DNA from: Asparagopsis taxiformis
Lineage: Eukaryota; Rhodophyta; Florideophyceae; Bonnemaisoniales; Bonnemaisoniaceae
Assembly (NCBI GenBank): GCA_030407315.1
Contig: JALQPE010000192.1
Span: 124,001 to 188,000, forward strand
DNA length: 64,000 bases
Direction of reading: 5' to 3'
The position numbers and the translations under genes were made by a program. The notes beneath the pieces are model-generated. The model had not been told where the DNA came from, searched no databases, and saw only the letters and a program-made list of their open reading frames with translations. This document shows positions 52,965-64,000 of this stretch, in pieces; position 1 is the first letter of the stretch, and each line of letters opens with the position of its first letter.

Positions 52965-54956
52965 TCAGTTGCGCGGTGCATGCGAAGGCGTTCGTCGACT
53001 CGCGATGCGCGCGCTCGCGCGGCTAGGTGGCGTTATACGTGGGGCGTCGCCGCGTGCCGGTCGCTTTCTACGATTGCGCGGTGCCGTGGCGTCAATCTCG
53101 GTGTGGCGCGCAGTGTTTTCAGAGGCGGAGCGTCCGCGGTCGCGGCGGAAACGGGCAACGATGGGCGCGGGTAACGAGCTTCCGGGCTCCCAAGTGTCGT
53201 CGCGCGGAGAGAAGCCCTTCCAGCGGACACGAAATACGGGCGCACCGGTGTCGTCGACACCTTCAGCCGTCAATCTGTCAATCATGAACTCTCGCGTCCT
53301 ATATCCTGCTTCAGGATTTACCTTGCGTGCGTCATCGAATACGCGTTCGTCTGTGTCCTCCGCGTCAGCCGTCCCTTCTTCGCCGCTTGGCGTAACCGGC
53401 GCGTGCGTCGCGTTGCGCGGTGCTAGGCGAATACGGTCGGAGCTGACGAGTTCGGGCACACCATCGATTATGATTTCGTAAGTGTGCCCGCGGCAGCTTG
53501 TAACCGGGAAGGGGCCCGACACGGGGTAGTCCAACTTCGAAGTGCGCGTTCCGTCGTCGCGCTGCGTTCGTGTCGTCGCTCCCGCGCGAGTGTCTAGATA
53601 TACTTGATCGCCAACCTTGATGCTCTTGTTCACCGCGCGTGCGCCGCGGTCGAAGTCGCGTTTGTATCTCGCTTGCGCTTTCGTCAACGCGTTCGCTGCG
53701 CGCGCATACGCGTCGGATAGCTTCGCGAGAAACTCCATGCGGAGGAACGGCGTGCTGCGAATCGTGTCGACCTGCTCCGTCCCCAGCGATACGGGGTAGC
53801 GCGTGAGCGTAAGTTCGAACGGCGACGTATTCGTCGAGCGGTGTATCGCGCGGTTATATGCGTACGATAGCGCGTCTAAATGCTCGTCCCAATTCTTTCG
53901 CTCTTCGTCGACGTAATGGCGCAGCGTCGCGACGATGGTACGGTTCATGCGCTCGACCTGCCCGTTCGACTGCGGGTGATAGGTAGTCGTGAAGATGTTA
54001 CGCGTTCCCATTAGCGCGCACGTTTCCTGAAACAGCTTCGAGCGGAACTGCGGTCCGTTATCTGAAAGTAGCGTGCGTGGCGGTCCGTAAACGAAGACCC
54101 AATCTCGGCAAAACGCTTTCGCGACGGCTAGCGCGGATACGCGCCCGAGCGCGATGAGTCGACAAAGCTTGCTGTAGCGATCGGCGATTACGAGTACGAA
54201 GCGGCGTTGGCGCGGAGTCTCGGGCAGCGGTCCCAGAATATCGATAGCGACGTCTTCGAGCGGGCGCGTAGCGGGGAATAGCTTCAGGGCGTTCGTATGG
54301 CGATATTGCGTAACGCGGTTGCGCGCGCACGCATCGCATTGTCTCACCGTGGTGTAGACGTCTACGCTCATCATCGGCCAGTAATACGCGCGTCGAATTG
54401 CGTCGTACATGCGTCGCGCGCCCGGGTGTCCTGCAGTTACCGCATAATGGTTCGCTCGCAAAATGCGCCCCTTAATCGCTTCGGGCACGACTATCTGCGT
54501 GGCGCCGTCGAGCGGAGCGGTCCTCATGAGTATCCCGTCGGGGGACAAATGGAAGCGCGATCGCGGTGCGGTTTCGACGTCGCGTTTCGCGTTCTGGCAG
54601 AATTCGTCCGTCGCTTGCTCGCGAATCCACTCGTCAGTGGATACGGGCGGTTCGACGCACGACCGAGTTGCCAGTAGGCAGTATAGACTCGGGTAGTATT
54701 CTACGTAGTCGCATAATAGCGCGGCGTCAGTTCGAGCATATGCGTCCGTGTGCGGTTCGACGATGTTCGCGGCGCCGAAGCAGGGTATCTCGTCCGGTAT
54801 TTCCGATTCATCGCAGCTTCGCGTGGCCATTCGCGAGAGCGCGTCGGCAATAACGTGGCGTTTTCCTTCTTGTATTCGACGTCGAACTCGAACTCGGCGA
54901 GTCGCAATCGCCAGCGCGCGAGTCGTCCTTCCGCGGACGTCATGTTCAGGATCCAA
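52965..54956 (-). pseudogene. pol: Gypsy integrase with chromodomain (pol, C-terminal part)
   Basis: C-terminal part of pol. Meaningful sequence starts near 54866, where GKRHVIADALSR (the end of the RNase H connection) appears in this frame; upstream the pol reading is in another frame, so a one-base deletion separates the two. Integrase motifs: HHCC zinc region (HYAVTAGHPG... CDACARN), then D in VAIDILGPLP, D in LLSDNGPQF and E in NGQVERMNRT. The C-terminal FRVRWKGFSPRDDTWEP segment is a chromodomain, which in chromoviruses directs integration to marked chromatin. Apart from the shift at its start the ORF is undamaged. Confidence 0.9.
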
Positions 54957-57103
54957 CGCAACGAATTATGGTCGGTGCGAACCGTGAACTTCCGTCCTTC
55001 CAAATATGCGCGTAATAGCAAAACTGCCCATACGACTGCGAGGCATTCGCGTTCCGTCGTCGAATAGTTGCGCTCCGCGTCGTTAAGCGTGCGCGACCAG
55101 TATCCGACTGGGTGTAACACGTCGTCGTCCGCGTCTAACTGAAGTAGCGCGCATCCGATTTGCCCTTGCGACGCGTCGGTATCGAGCACATACGGGTGTC
55201 CCTCGCGCGGTAGGCAGAGAATTGGCGGAGACAGCATCGCTTGTCGCAATGATTCGAACGCGCGCGTTTGCTCCGGCGTCGGCGCGGGTAAGCTGTCTCC
55301 TTGGTCCTTCTTTAGCAACTGCGTAAGCGGCGCCGCGACGAACGCGAATTTTTCGACGAATCGGCGGTACACGTTGCAAGTTCCTAGAAAACTTCGCAAC
55401 TGCGTCTTCGTCGTCGGGTACGTCGCATCGCGCAGTGCGTCGCACTTCGTTGTCGGTACGGAGCGCTTCCCAGGCGAAATAGTATGTCCCAGGTAGTCCA
55501 CCGAGCGCTTGAAGAACTCGGTCTTCGCGAACTTTAGCGAAACGCCTGCGCGTCCGAGGATTCCCAGTATTTCGTCGACGTGGTGCACGTGCGCGTTTAC
55601 GTCGGCGGAGAAGATGATTACGTCATCCAGGTAGACAAGGCAATGTTGCCACTTCACGTTCGCGAGCAAAATGTCAAGCGCGCGCTGAAACGTCGCGGGC
55701 GCGTTCGAAAGCCCAAAAGGCATGCGGCGGAAACGATACGTACCAACGTGCGATGTAAACGTAGTCTTATGGCGGTCGGCGTGCGCCACTGGGATCTGCC
55801 AGTATCCTGAATTGCAGTCCAGCGTAGTGAAAACCGTCGCGTTACCGAGCGAGTCGACGCAATCGTCCATGCGCGGGATCGGATACGCGCCCTTAACGGT
55901 GGCGGCGTTTAAGCGGCGGTAGTCGATGCAGAAGCGGGAAGTCCCGTCCTTCTTGGGTACGACTACGACCGGGCTCGCCCATTCCGAGGTAGCAGGCTCG
56001 ATCACTCCAGCGCGGAGCATCTTTTCCACTTGCGTACGGATAATTTCGCGCGACGCGTGTCCGGCGCGGTACGGCGGTTGGTTGACGGGGGTCGCCCCCG
56101 GAACCAGTTCGATACGGTGTTCTGTCGCGTGGATGGCTCCAAGCGTTCCATTCCACATTCGCTCGTGCTTTCGCAGCATCTCGATAATTCGCGCGTGTAG
56201 GTCGTCGTCTACCCGCTCATCGCGTAGCGTCGTGCGTAAGAGGTCTTCCCAAGGCGGCGTCGCGCTCGCAATTTCGTTGGTCTCGCGCGGGTCCGGCGGT
56301 GTCGTAACGTTGCGTCGCGTCGCGTCGTCGGGCGGTCGGTCTTGCGGGCTCGGCGCTTCCTGAGCGACTTGTAGACACCCCACGGGGTTGGGCACGGCGG
56401 TGCCCACCTTCATGCCTTTGGGCAATACTTGTAGACGAGTGCCAGCGTTGTGTACCTGTACTCGGAAGGGTACATTCCTTCGAACTAGCGTCTCCCCGTT
56501 GGTTAAACGGAGTAGTTTCTGCGCGTAGAGGTTAGTCGCGGGAACTACAATGCAGCGCCCTTCAGCGCTCGTGGTAACGTCGATCGCTCGCGTCGCGTTC
56601 GGCGGAATCGATGTGCAGCGCGCAACGTGAATAGGCGCGAAGCCTGTGGGTCGGGTCGCCTTCGCGGTCGGCGCGCGGCGCGGTTTCGTCGGCGTACGCG
56701 GAAGCATCGGGACGTGGTCGCCATAGCGGGTTCGCAACGCGCGCTGCGGTCCAGTGTAGATAATTTCGACTACGCGGTCGATGAAGTCCGCTCCCAAGAT
56801 ACATGGGACGGATAAACGTGGCATCACCAAAAAGGTTTGGAGGTGCGCTCGGGCACCTAGAGAAACGCTAAGTCGCAGCGACGCGTTTGGCGCGAGGCGT
56901 CGTCCGTTCGCGTCGATAATCGCGCAGCGCAGCGTCGGCGGCGTAGCGTGGCGCTTCCAGTCGGCGCCTAGTACGTTTTCGCGAATGAGGCTCGGGCCTG
57001 CGCCAGTATCCAGCACGGCGGTCACTGCGGTGGCCGTGCGTTGATTATACCCGACGCGGGTCTCGAGTTTGTAGTTCGCGGTAGGGGTCTGAAACAGGAC
57101 CAC
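54701..57103 (-). pseudogene. pol: Gypsy protease-reverse transcriptase-RNase H (pol, N-terminal part)
   Basis: An 800-codon ORF. Aspartic protease with VLDTGAGPS near 57000; reverse transcriptase with CIDYRRLNAATVKG, FRRMPFGLSNAPATFQ and catalytic YLDD (near 55630); RNase H with VLDTDASQG near 55175 and VRTDHNSLRW. After the FDVEYKKE segment (about 54868) the frame runs into unrelated residues, while integrase continues in the next frame, so pol is split by an indel. The order protease-RT-RNase H-integrase is that of Ty3/gypsy. Confidence 0.92.
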
Positions 57104-58737
57104 TGTTTCGGGTGGTAACGGAGGCGGTTTTTCGCGCGGCGGTTGTGTCGTCGCGCTTCGCGTGTCCGTTGGGTGAGGAGGAGCCGGCCCACCCGCTACG
57201 GCTCCTCGTAGGCGTTTCCCGGGTCTTCTGCAAAACGAACCGAGTGGGGCGTGAGCTGCTCGCTGTCATGCGCGTCGTATTCGCGCGTCCGATCGTTTTC
57301 GCGCTCGCGTGCGCTCTCGTTTTCGCGCGTTCGCTCGTTGCCGTCGACGCGCTGTCGCTCGGTCTCGTTCGTGTCGGCGTGCGCGGAGATTTCGAAGACC
57401 TGAACGTTGCGTTGCAGGTTCAGTTCTTCGGGCGTTAGGCGCGCTCGTCGTCGGCGTCATCGCTCGGTGCGTGTCCCCGTGGCTCTGCGCCATAGAGACT
57501 AGCTCTCGAAAGGTGTATCGCCGCGGGTCACGAGACAGCGCGTCCCGCACGAGGTGTTGCGCGTAGGGGCGTAGACCATCGACGAAAATAGAAACAAGCG
57601 TTCGCTCGCTAAACGCATCGCCGCAGCGCAGCGCTCGTCGTCGTAATCGCGTAGCGAATTGCGTTTCGGTTTCCTTCGGGTCTTGCGTTTGTTGCGCCAC
57701 GTCGCGGTACGCTTGCGCGGCGCAACGTCGCCTTCGCGCGCGTAGGTTAGTAAGAGCCACTGAACGGCTTCCGCGTAGCACGTAATCGAATCGACGCCCG
57801 CGCGCGCTCCTCGGAACGTTCGTCCCACGTACGTTTGGAACGTGTCGCGCGCCTCGTCGGCCAGGAAATACTTGAGAATCGGCAGCGCTGCGCCTTCGGA
57901 TACGCCGGTGTCATCGCATGCGATCTTGAAGTACTTCAGAAACGATAGTACCGCGATTCCGTCAGTGCCCGTGAAATTCTCTCCTTGCATCGAATGGCGC
58001 ACCATTTTCGCGGTGTTGGCCAGTTCGCTCGCGATTTCCCGATTAAACGCGCGGTCCGTATTTCGCAAGCGATACGTGCGGTACGAAAGCGCGCGAGTGA
58101 ACAGCTCGTTCAACGGCTGGATCTCTACCAGCCCGGGGTGCGCGGGTCCGTCGTCGCTATTCGAGCGCGGGTGATCATCGAATGACAGGTCCTGGCGCGC
58201 CAGTTCCAGCCATCCTTCGGGATCCGCGGTACGCGCGTAATTCGTCGGAGTCGCGCGCGCTGCGGTTCGCGTTCGGTTTTCGCGCGTAACGACGCTCGCG
58301 CGGTCGGTATTGTGCTCCTCGCGGGAGTCCATCGTAGTGACGATTAGGTTGTGGACTTGCGCCCTCATCTGAGCCGTTAGTCCACGTGATTGGCCCTTGA
58401 TGGCGCGGTCCACAGCCGCTCGGACTTCTGCCTGGAGCATGCATTGGAACGTAGGGTCGTCCACTACTTGTCGAACCAAGCTCGGAAGCGTTGCGGACGG
58501 CGTAGCGTGCACGTCGGAAACGCGGAACTCGGCCTCGCGCTTCGTTGCGGCGCCATCGTCGGACGTTTGCGCGTCGTCGTCAATGCTCGCGAGCGCTTGC
58601 GTCGGTAGCGGCGGCCACGGGGAAGCGGTAGGGTCAGGGATGTGTGAAGCGACCAGTGCGTCGACTGCGTGCGTTTGCGACGCGACTGGCGGCGGTTCGG
58701 TCGGCGCATTCGATCGCTCGCGCGTAGGGGGATCCAT
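57104..58737 (-). pseudogene. gag: Gypsy gag, frameshifted
   Basis: The first frame runs from the ATG at 58737 (MDPPTRERSN) to 57499. Its core (NELFTRALSYRTYRLR... GTDGIAVLSFLKYFKIACDD) is a retrotransposon gag domain. Near 57718 the sensible reading moves to the frame of 57781-57266 (AYRDVAQQTQDPKETETQFA), which ends in an Arg-rich tail. At least one indel therefore breaks gag. No CCHC zinc knuckle is visible in any frame before protease. The stretch 57104-57265 joins gag to pol. Confidence 0.82.
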
Positions 58738-59360
58738 CGGCGCGGTCGCGTTCGATCGTCGCCTAGGGAAAAGGGAAAAAGGGATGATGGGGAAGGAGAA
58801 AGGGGAATTCGGCGCGCGTCAAAATCTCGCGTCGGCGCGTCGAAAAATTGGCAAGTAAAAAGGGAAGCGCTTCCCGAAAATTGTCTGCGTATCGGGCGCG
58901 CGTAGTAGGGGTGAGGGGGACGAGTTCGCTCGCAGGAGGGCTTCTTCCTCGCTCGGAACGCGCAAAGACGGGTCTCGATCGTCCGCGAACCCAATATTTT
59001 CGGCACCGCCGAGCCCGCATTAGGGTTGCGAACTAGCGCGCGCACGCGCTGCGTCGATCGCTTCGTTCCGCGCGGCGAATCGTCGTAGTAGTGATAGGGT
59101 AGTTATACAAAACCAGAGAGGCTGTAGCACCGCTTCCGGGATAGCGATACGCGCGCACGCGTCAATCGCCCTCGCTGTCGCGCACGACGAACGGAGAAAG
59201 GGAAAGCTAGAGTAAGCGATAGGTTTGGCGTCCCGTGTTTCCCCAAGCGGAGTTTCTGTGCTTCGCTGAGTTCGCACGTCGGTTCGCGCAATTCTAGGTC
59301 GAGAGACCAGTTGTAGGACCAGCCGGGATGGCGGTCACTAAGAGAGTTCTAGAATCGCTT
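58738..59360 (-). other. 5' untranslated region of the gypsy element
   Basis: Between the 5' LTR and gag. No gene. The primer-binding site should lie just inside the LTR, but I could not match it to a tRNA, and the exact inner LTR boundary is not determined because the other copy is cut by the window edge. Confidence 0.6.
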
Positions 59361-60120
59361 GCCTTGTCAGGGCGTGTTGAACCGTAACGCGCTCGTGAAC
59401 TTGCGTTTCGCACGTCGCTCGGTCGCGGAGGCGATCGGGTGGTACAACGGCGGAACGCGCAGGGTCGATCGCAACACGGGATTCGCGGGCCGGCGCAAGC
59501 CGTGATCTCAGGGTGAGATCACCGAGTAAACTCGAGCTCAACACGATCCACGCAGGGGTCGTAAATCCCTGGCCTAGCGGTATGCGACGCAACGCGCGGT
59601 CTCGCGGTGCGACGCAATTCGACGGTCGGTAAACGCAGCGCGCGCGCACGTACGTCGGCGATCGTGAGCAATCCGCACGCAACGTCGTAACGCAATCGGT
59701 CCTCGCGACGCGCTCAACGCTTAACTCGTAGCTGCGAAAGTGCTGACTGTTTATTGGTAGGGTGCGAAGCCATGCGACCACTAATAGCTAACTTACTTGG
59801 GACAGGCTGTCCTTGTGTGGCCGGCCGGCGGCGGCCGCACGCTCGCACGCAAAAAGGGAAATATTTTGGGAAAAAGACTTTCGTCATAAAAAACCCAAAA
59901 AAGGGAAATAAAGGGAAATTCGCGGAAATCGCTACACGTGGCGCGGCTCGCGGTTTCGTGGCAACGTACGCGCGCACGCGCTCGCTTTGACGCTCCGTGA
60001 CACGTAATCAAGGCGCCACGCGTACGCTCGCTTACTAAACTAACTCAAACGGATGCTTGCGGACTAACGTAAACGCGCGCGCTCGCATCGGTTCCATCGA
60101 CCAACTTAAATTGCACCACA
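59361..60120 (-). repeat. 5' LTR of the gypsy element
   Basis: Identical to 1-760. The outer end TGTGGTGCAA at 60120 abuts the host ParB-dioxygenase gene, which resumes at 60121 with GCTTG, the likely target-site duplication; the partner copy lies left of the window. The LTR may extend a little below 59361. Confidence 0.92.
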
Positions 60121-63100
60121 GCTTGCGCTGGGTTACTCAGCCTCTGGATTTGTACTACCTTCGCCGCAAGGACGACAGTGATCTTCAGCCTCATGAGATC
60201 ATCCACAAGAGTGCAGAGTCGAACCATACGACTGGGACGCAACTGACGGAGCGCTCCCTGGTTCGAATCTTGTCGTCCATCCAGCAGTTCATCCGTACGA
60301 TTGCTGTTGCAAATAACGTGGAAAACGCTGGCGACTTGCGTGAGTCTGATGTCATCCGAACATTGTTCGAGGCGCAGTTCATGGGGATGATGAATTCAAC
60401 GAACACGGCCCGGCGGTGGACGCGTTTGGCTATAGCAACGCTGAAGCATCCTGTTCTCGACGACGTGTTGCGTGATTTGAACACTTCCGAGCGCCGCAAC
60501 GAGATTGGGATAACGCACCTGGACCACAAGATAGTGCGCGAGTTGCAGGAAGAAAACTTTGTCTTCGTCTTGCGTGGTCTTTCGGAGTACTTGAACCCTG
60601 CTCATGGTGGACGCCCGGATGGACGCTTTGACGTGAACGACTTTTATACATACGTCCGTCACGTGACTGCAATAGAAAGTTCTCTGTACGCTGCGTATGG
60701 GCGCCCAAAGAGTATTATGCGCAAGTCATTTCTGAGCACAGAGATGGCAATTGGGTCGGTTAAGCAGCCGAAGGAGTTGCAATGGCATCTCACCAATGCC
60801 ATTGCAATGAATAGAGGGGACGACCGGAGCAGTGAGGTTCGAATGCGACGGAGAACCACGCGTTTACAGGATTTGGAAACGAACTTGAAAGAGTTTTTCA
60901 ATCCGACATTGAGGAAGAAGACTAAGGCTCGACGCAAACGCCGACCTTCTGCTGCCAATGTGAGACTCACTCACAAGAAGCACCGAAACATCGATCAGGA
61001 GTCTGCTTCGCGTGGCATCCGCCGTTCACAGCGAAATCGCTCGAAGTGAAGCACACACCCCGAGCAAGAAGGCCTGGTCGTGGTAGCAAAACCCACCGAG
61101 GAAGAACAGCCGGCCGCGGTTGGTCAACCCACTGAGCAACCACAAGCCACTGGTTCCGGTGATGAGCGTGATGCCGATTCCCCCCTTCTGCCCTTTCGAT
61201 TGTTCCCCAACAAAACCAAGGTGCTGGCGCGACTCCCTCCAACCAAGAATCTGTCCATACCGCTTCGGACGAGGAAGACAAACAGGGTGCAGACGAGGGC
61301 CAAGTCGAAAGCAAGGGGGTCCGCGAAGTGACAATTACACTCACTGTTCCCGAAGGAGTCGAGGTCGATGAAGACGGTTACATCCTTCGTGACTCCGCTT
61401 CTGATGACGACCTCCTATTTGACGACCGTATGCCATCTCTTCCTGAAGATTTCGAAGGCACACTCGAAGCCGAAGGGCATCATCTGGGGCAGCGTCCTGC
61501 GGACATCATCGCGTCGGTGAGGGTTGGCTGTCTGCCCCCGATTGATCTCAGGTTGTTACTGGAGAGTGTGGAAATCGATGAAGCTGGCAGGGAGGTGAGA
61601 TATTTGAAGAAAGTGGCAATGGACCCTGTGTTCGAGGGGCTGCATATTCCGGAAGAACATCGGGCTCGTGTGCTATTCGAAATAGATCACGTCTATCCGA
61701 TGTTCTTCGCAGCGTGGAAGATGGCTGCCAAGGCTATGTGTGAGCCTACATCGACGTTTCTACCCTCGAGGCTGGACTTCGCCCAGGTTGCGCGAATGTC
61801 TACAAGCTGGAAGGATTCGTATGAGGCCGGCACTGGTATGGCGTACTTCCACAATTGCCGAACGGAAATAAACGAGCGAGGGTATACGGTGATGCACAAT
61901 TTCGCGGATGCAACCTACCTCGATACGTCGGACAAGTTCCCATTTGACTTGGGTCTCATGGAAGAAATTCCTAACCAGGAATTGTTTGGGTACCTTTTGG
62001 GAACGTGGGAGGGTGAGGAGGTGCACAAGGACCCTGGGAACCGGCAGCTGTGGAGTCCCATTGTCAATACAGGGGATGATGATACAGATGAGAAGAATCT
62101 GAATGAGGGGAGGGCTCGCTTCACGTCTACGCGCCAGTGCCTGGTTGACTATGCAGAGAACGACGAGACGCATATCGACCGGTTCAAGTTTGTGACGCGG
62201 CGAGTCCTGCTGGATGTGTGGTTGGGAATCCTTGTCCAGTTGATAGGGCTGGAAGATTGCGGCTTGCCGGGAGAAAAACTTCTCATGCCGGCATCTGGGG
62301 GACGGTTTTTGATAACGGGAAAGGGGTGTCCTCGGCAGGTCCCACACAATGATTTCCCTGTTCCTCCTCGCGACCGCAAAGATCAACTTCCGGGTTACTT
62401 TGTTATTGCCAGCGGAGATGACCCATTCCCAATTTGGGTGTGTCCAGGGTCCCACAAGTACGTCTTTTCCAAAGCGCTGGAATTAGATATGTACGCCAAG
62501 ACGATGAAGCTGAAAAAGGTAATCGTTCCACCACGTTCAGTCTTCATCGGTCACGGCCATGTACAACACGCCGGGGCAGGGCATGTCGACAGAGTTGTGT
62601 CCCACACGACAACTAGGTATCACACGTATTTCAGGAATGCGTCGTATCCGATTCCCGACAATGTTTCCTTTGGTTTCATTGTAGCAGGTAGAAATCCGCT
62701 AGAGCGGCAAACCACCCGACAGGTGTCCCGAGCCTCGGTAGAGGAAGTGGTAGAGCAGATGAACCTTATAGGTACCCAGCGGGTAGTCTCGTAAGAGAGA
62801 AGGTGTCGTTACCCGGAGGAGGTTGTGCGACAAAGGGGTGCTCACGCGAGAGGCGTATGGATACAGCGAGTGACGTAATCCGTCGAGCTGTTGGCTAACC
62901 CTAAGGTTTTTCCGGAAAGGGGTTGAACAATAGGTATGCGAACACTGTTCCAATGGGTCGTAATTCCACTTGAGTTTACGTTACTCTAGAAACCGTGCCC
63001 ACTGGCTATTCCAGTGGCGTATTTATACTAAGTCTACTGTAAGCTAGGGTTAGTGGTTAGGAATAAATACCCAGTTATTGACCAACCAGAGCCCAGTTAA

Positions 63101-63664
63101 CGGCACTCGCCTACCTGCGAGGTTATTGCCAGTTAGGCTTACATTGTAATGTACAGCTGGTTAGCTTAAGTTAGAAATTTGCCCCTTGTGGGGTCTTGGC
63201 CGGGGCCGATAGGCCCGAGTGGGGTTATTTGTCAGCCTTAGCTTGTCCCAAATATAGGAAACACGCCAGTTGGCTGGTGCCTTCTGATTGGCACATCCCT
63301 TAAGTGGGTACCCGATAGGGAAGCGACACGCCTTGATCGGCGAGGACCGCCAGGCGGTACGACATTCATCAGGCGGTTGGGATTCGAAGAAGAAGTAATC
63401 CCCAATGCTCCGCGCCGGTCTGCCAGGCAAAGTCAACCAGCACCTGTCAATGTTCGCCACAAGACGGTTGTTCCCATCCCGGTCAAGAAAGATCGTGGGC
63501 CGAGGACAGGGCAGCTCGGACTCCTTCGGGTGAGGAAGAAAAATCCCTCAACGGCTGAAGAGAACATCAGGAGAACTTCAACTCCACAGCTGCCGATAGG
63601 GCCTGTGCAAGGAGACTCTAGTTATAGCGAGGAAGAAGAGGAAGAACAATTTTCCGACAGCTAG
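60121..63664 (+). pseudogene. Decayed copy of the ParB-like/dioxygenase gene
   Basis: Corresponds to the element 1 protein from about residue 355 to the end; the first part is cut off by the gypsy insertion. Reading frames: 60121-61049, ending in a TGA after a basic stretch; 61080-61331 in part; then 61328 onwards, which holds the dioxygenase domain with HND, HGHVQHAG and RYHTYF all conserved. Indels near 61040 and 61190 break the linker only. A solo LTR at 62680-63364 interrupts the end, after which the last 100 or so codons continue to the stop at 63664. The dioxygenase half could still be expressed as a separate protein, but nothing shows that it is. Confidence 0.8.
62680..63364. mobile_element. 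Solo LTR in the dioxygenase pseudogene
   Basis: A 685-bp insertion beginning TGTAGCAGG and ending ACGACA, flanked by a 5-bp duplication TTCAT (62675-62679 and 63365-63369). The undisturbed sequence in element 1 shows one TTCAT at this place. TG...CA ends and a 5-bp duplication are those of an LTR. It is unrelated to the gypsy LTR at 59361-60120. No internal retrotransposon genes, so it is a solo LTR; its orientation is unknown. Confidence 0.85.
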
Positions 63665-63917
63665 ATACTTCAAGAGAAACTACATTAGTAAACAATATCG
63701 AGAATATAATCATCGCCTTTATCGCTCTCGTTCTATGATCCATTTCTAATCAGCTTCCGTATCATGCTCTCAGACCCGTTTTTCCATTGCAATCCAGGAC
63801 GATTCCGACACATCTCTGAACTAGACTAGATGGTCTATGCCATAATTAGAAAAACAATCGGGCCTGAACATGCTTCATCGCCTATTAGGTTCCGGTAATG
63901 GGTGCAAGTTTGAAACA

Positions 63918-64000
63918 CACGACCAGCTTCAGTTGGACGTTCGGTAGATGTCCGTCTCGGTTGCATTGATAGCCGGCCCAGAGATTCAAAAATTTCGGGC
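63918..64000 (-). repeat. Subterminal repeat copy, cut by window end
   Basis: Diverged start of an inverted copy: TTGGACGTTCGGTAGATGTCC, then GTTGCATTGATAGCCGGCCC and a TTCAAAAATTTCGGGC block. The order after the gene matches element 1. Confidence 0.65.

Larger units (their letters stand above)
1..60120 (-). mobile_element. Ty3/gypsy chromovirus, split by two DNA transposons
   Basis: This LTR retrotransposon runs right to left. Its 5' LTR is at 59361-60120, followed by gag, protease-RT-RNase H, integrase-chromodomain, an antisense ORF, a polypurine tract and the 3' LTR at 1-760. Two DNA transposons interrupt it (1923-23296 and 26520-52773). Without them and one copy of each 2-bp duplication, 12,488 bp of retrotransposon lie in the window; the window starts inside the 3' LTR, so a few terminal bases may be missing. 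The 760 bases of LTR present twice are identical by direct comparison, so insertion was recent or the LTRs were homogenised. It landed in the dioxygenase gene of another transposon, which resumes at 60121. The retrotransposon is GC-rich with CG-rich codons, unlike the elements inserted into it. Confidence 0.9.
60121..64000. mobile_element. Element 4: right part of a decayed relative of element 1
   Basis: Contains the 3' two thirds of a ParB-like/dioxygenase gene, the same downstream sequence as element 1 (63670-63750 matches the complement of 4230-4313), and the start of a subterminal repeat copy at about 63918. It runs off the window. The rest of the element lies left of position 1, beyond the gypsy 3' LTR. 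Confidence 0.75.

Noticed and set aside
60057..60120. N-terminal 21 residues of the ORF at the start of element 4
   Set aside because: They are read from the gypsy LTR; the homology to the dioxygenase protein begins at 60121.
1..64000. tRNA, rRNA or other structured RNA genes
   Set aside because: I looked for cloverleaf arms and conserved rRNA blocks and saw none.

Overview
The window is eukaryotic repeat DNA. I found no host housekeeping gene, rRNA or tRNA. Nearly every base can be assigned to transposons inserted into one another. Eukaryotic signs are a chromodomain-bearing Ty3/gypsy retrotransposon, a Plavaka-like (CMC superfamily) transposase, a SET domain, and GT-AG intron-like arrays with CTGAC branch-point-like motifs. 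The large transposon genes lack introns. The lineage cannot be fixed from this window: an intron-poor eukaryote such as a red alga, or a fungus, would fit, but this is a guess.

Nesting, outermost first. (A) Element 4 is a degraded copy of a gene-bearing DNA transposon whose right part is at 60121-64000. Its ParB-like/dioxygenase gene is split by (B), a 12.5-kb Ty3/gypsy chromovirus running on the minus strand, with its 3' LTR at 1-760 and 5' LTR at 59361-60120. The two LTRs are identical over the 760 bases seen. (B) is in turn split by two DNA transposons. (C) Element 1, 1923-23296 (21.4 kb), sits inside an antisense ORF of the retrotransposon. (D) Element 3, 26520-52773 (26.3 kb), sits between that ORF and the integrase end. 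(E) Element 2, 35226-47236 (12 kb), is a gene-poor relative of element 1 lying inside element 3. A 685-bp solo LTR (62680-63364) also sits in element 4. The three DNA elements have inverted termini beginning CG and apparent 2-bp target duplications (TT, TA, TA). Removing element 1 with one TT restores the reading frame of the interrupted ORF exactly.

Element 1 is the notable system. Between 34-bp terminal inverted repeats it carries: a 1310-aa protein joining a ParB-like domain to a 2-oxoglutarate/Fe(II) dioxygenase (minus strand); a beta-class DNA amino-methyltransferase (DPPY motif) fused to a SET domain (plus strand, with one frameshift); a 761-aa coiled-coil protein of unknown role (plus); a Plavaka-like transposase (minus); and a micro-exon array of alternating 27-nt and 12-nt phase-1 exon-like units. 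The inferred theme is a mobile element that may write and remove DNA and chromatin marks. The dioxygenase gene occurs again in element 4, so it is a repeated part of this family. Element 2 keeps only the ends and the micro-exon array, and its centre is a large inverted repeat.

The retrotransposon has gag, protease-RT-RNase H and integrase-chromodomain on the minus strand with frameshifts in gag and pol. It also has a long antisense ORF between integrase and the 3' LTR. Element 3 is AT-richer, full of palindromic repeats (GACAGTA termini, a 37-39-bp TTACAGC palindrome family, 172-bp tandem units), and has only short ORFs without recognisable function; no transposase was recognised in it.
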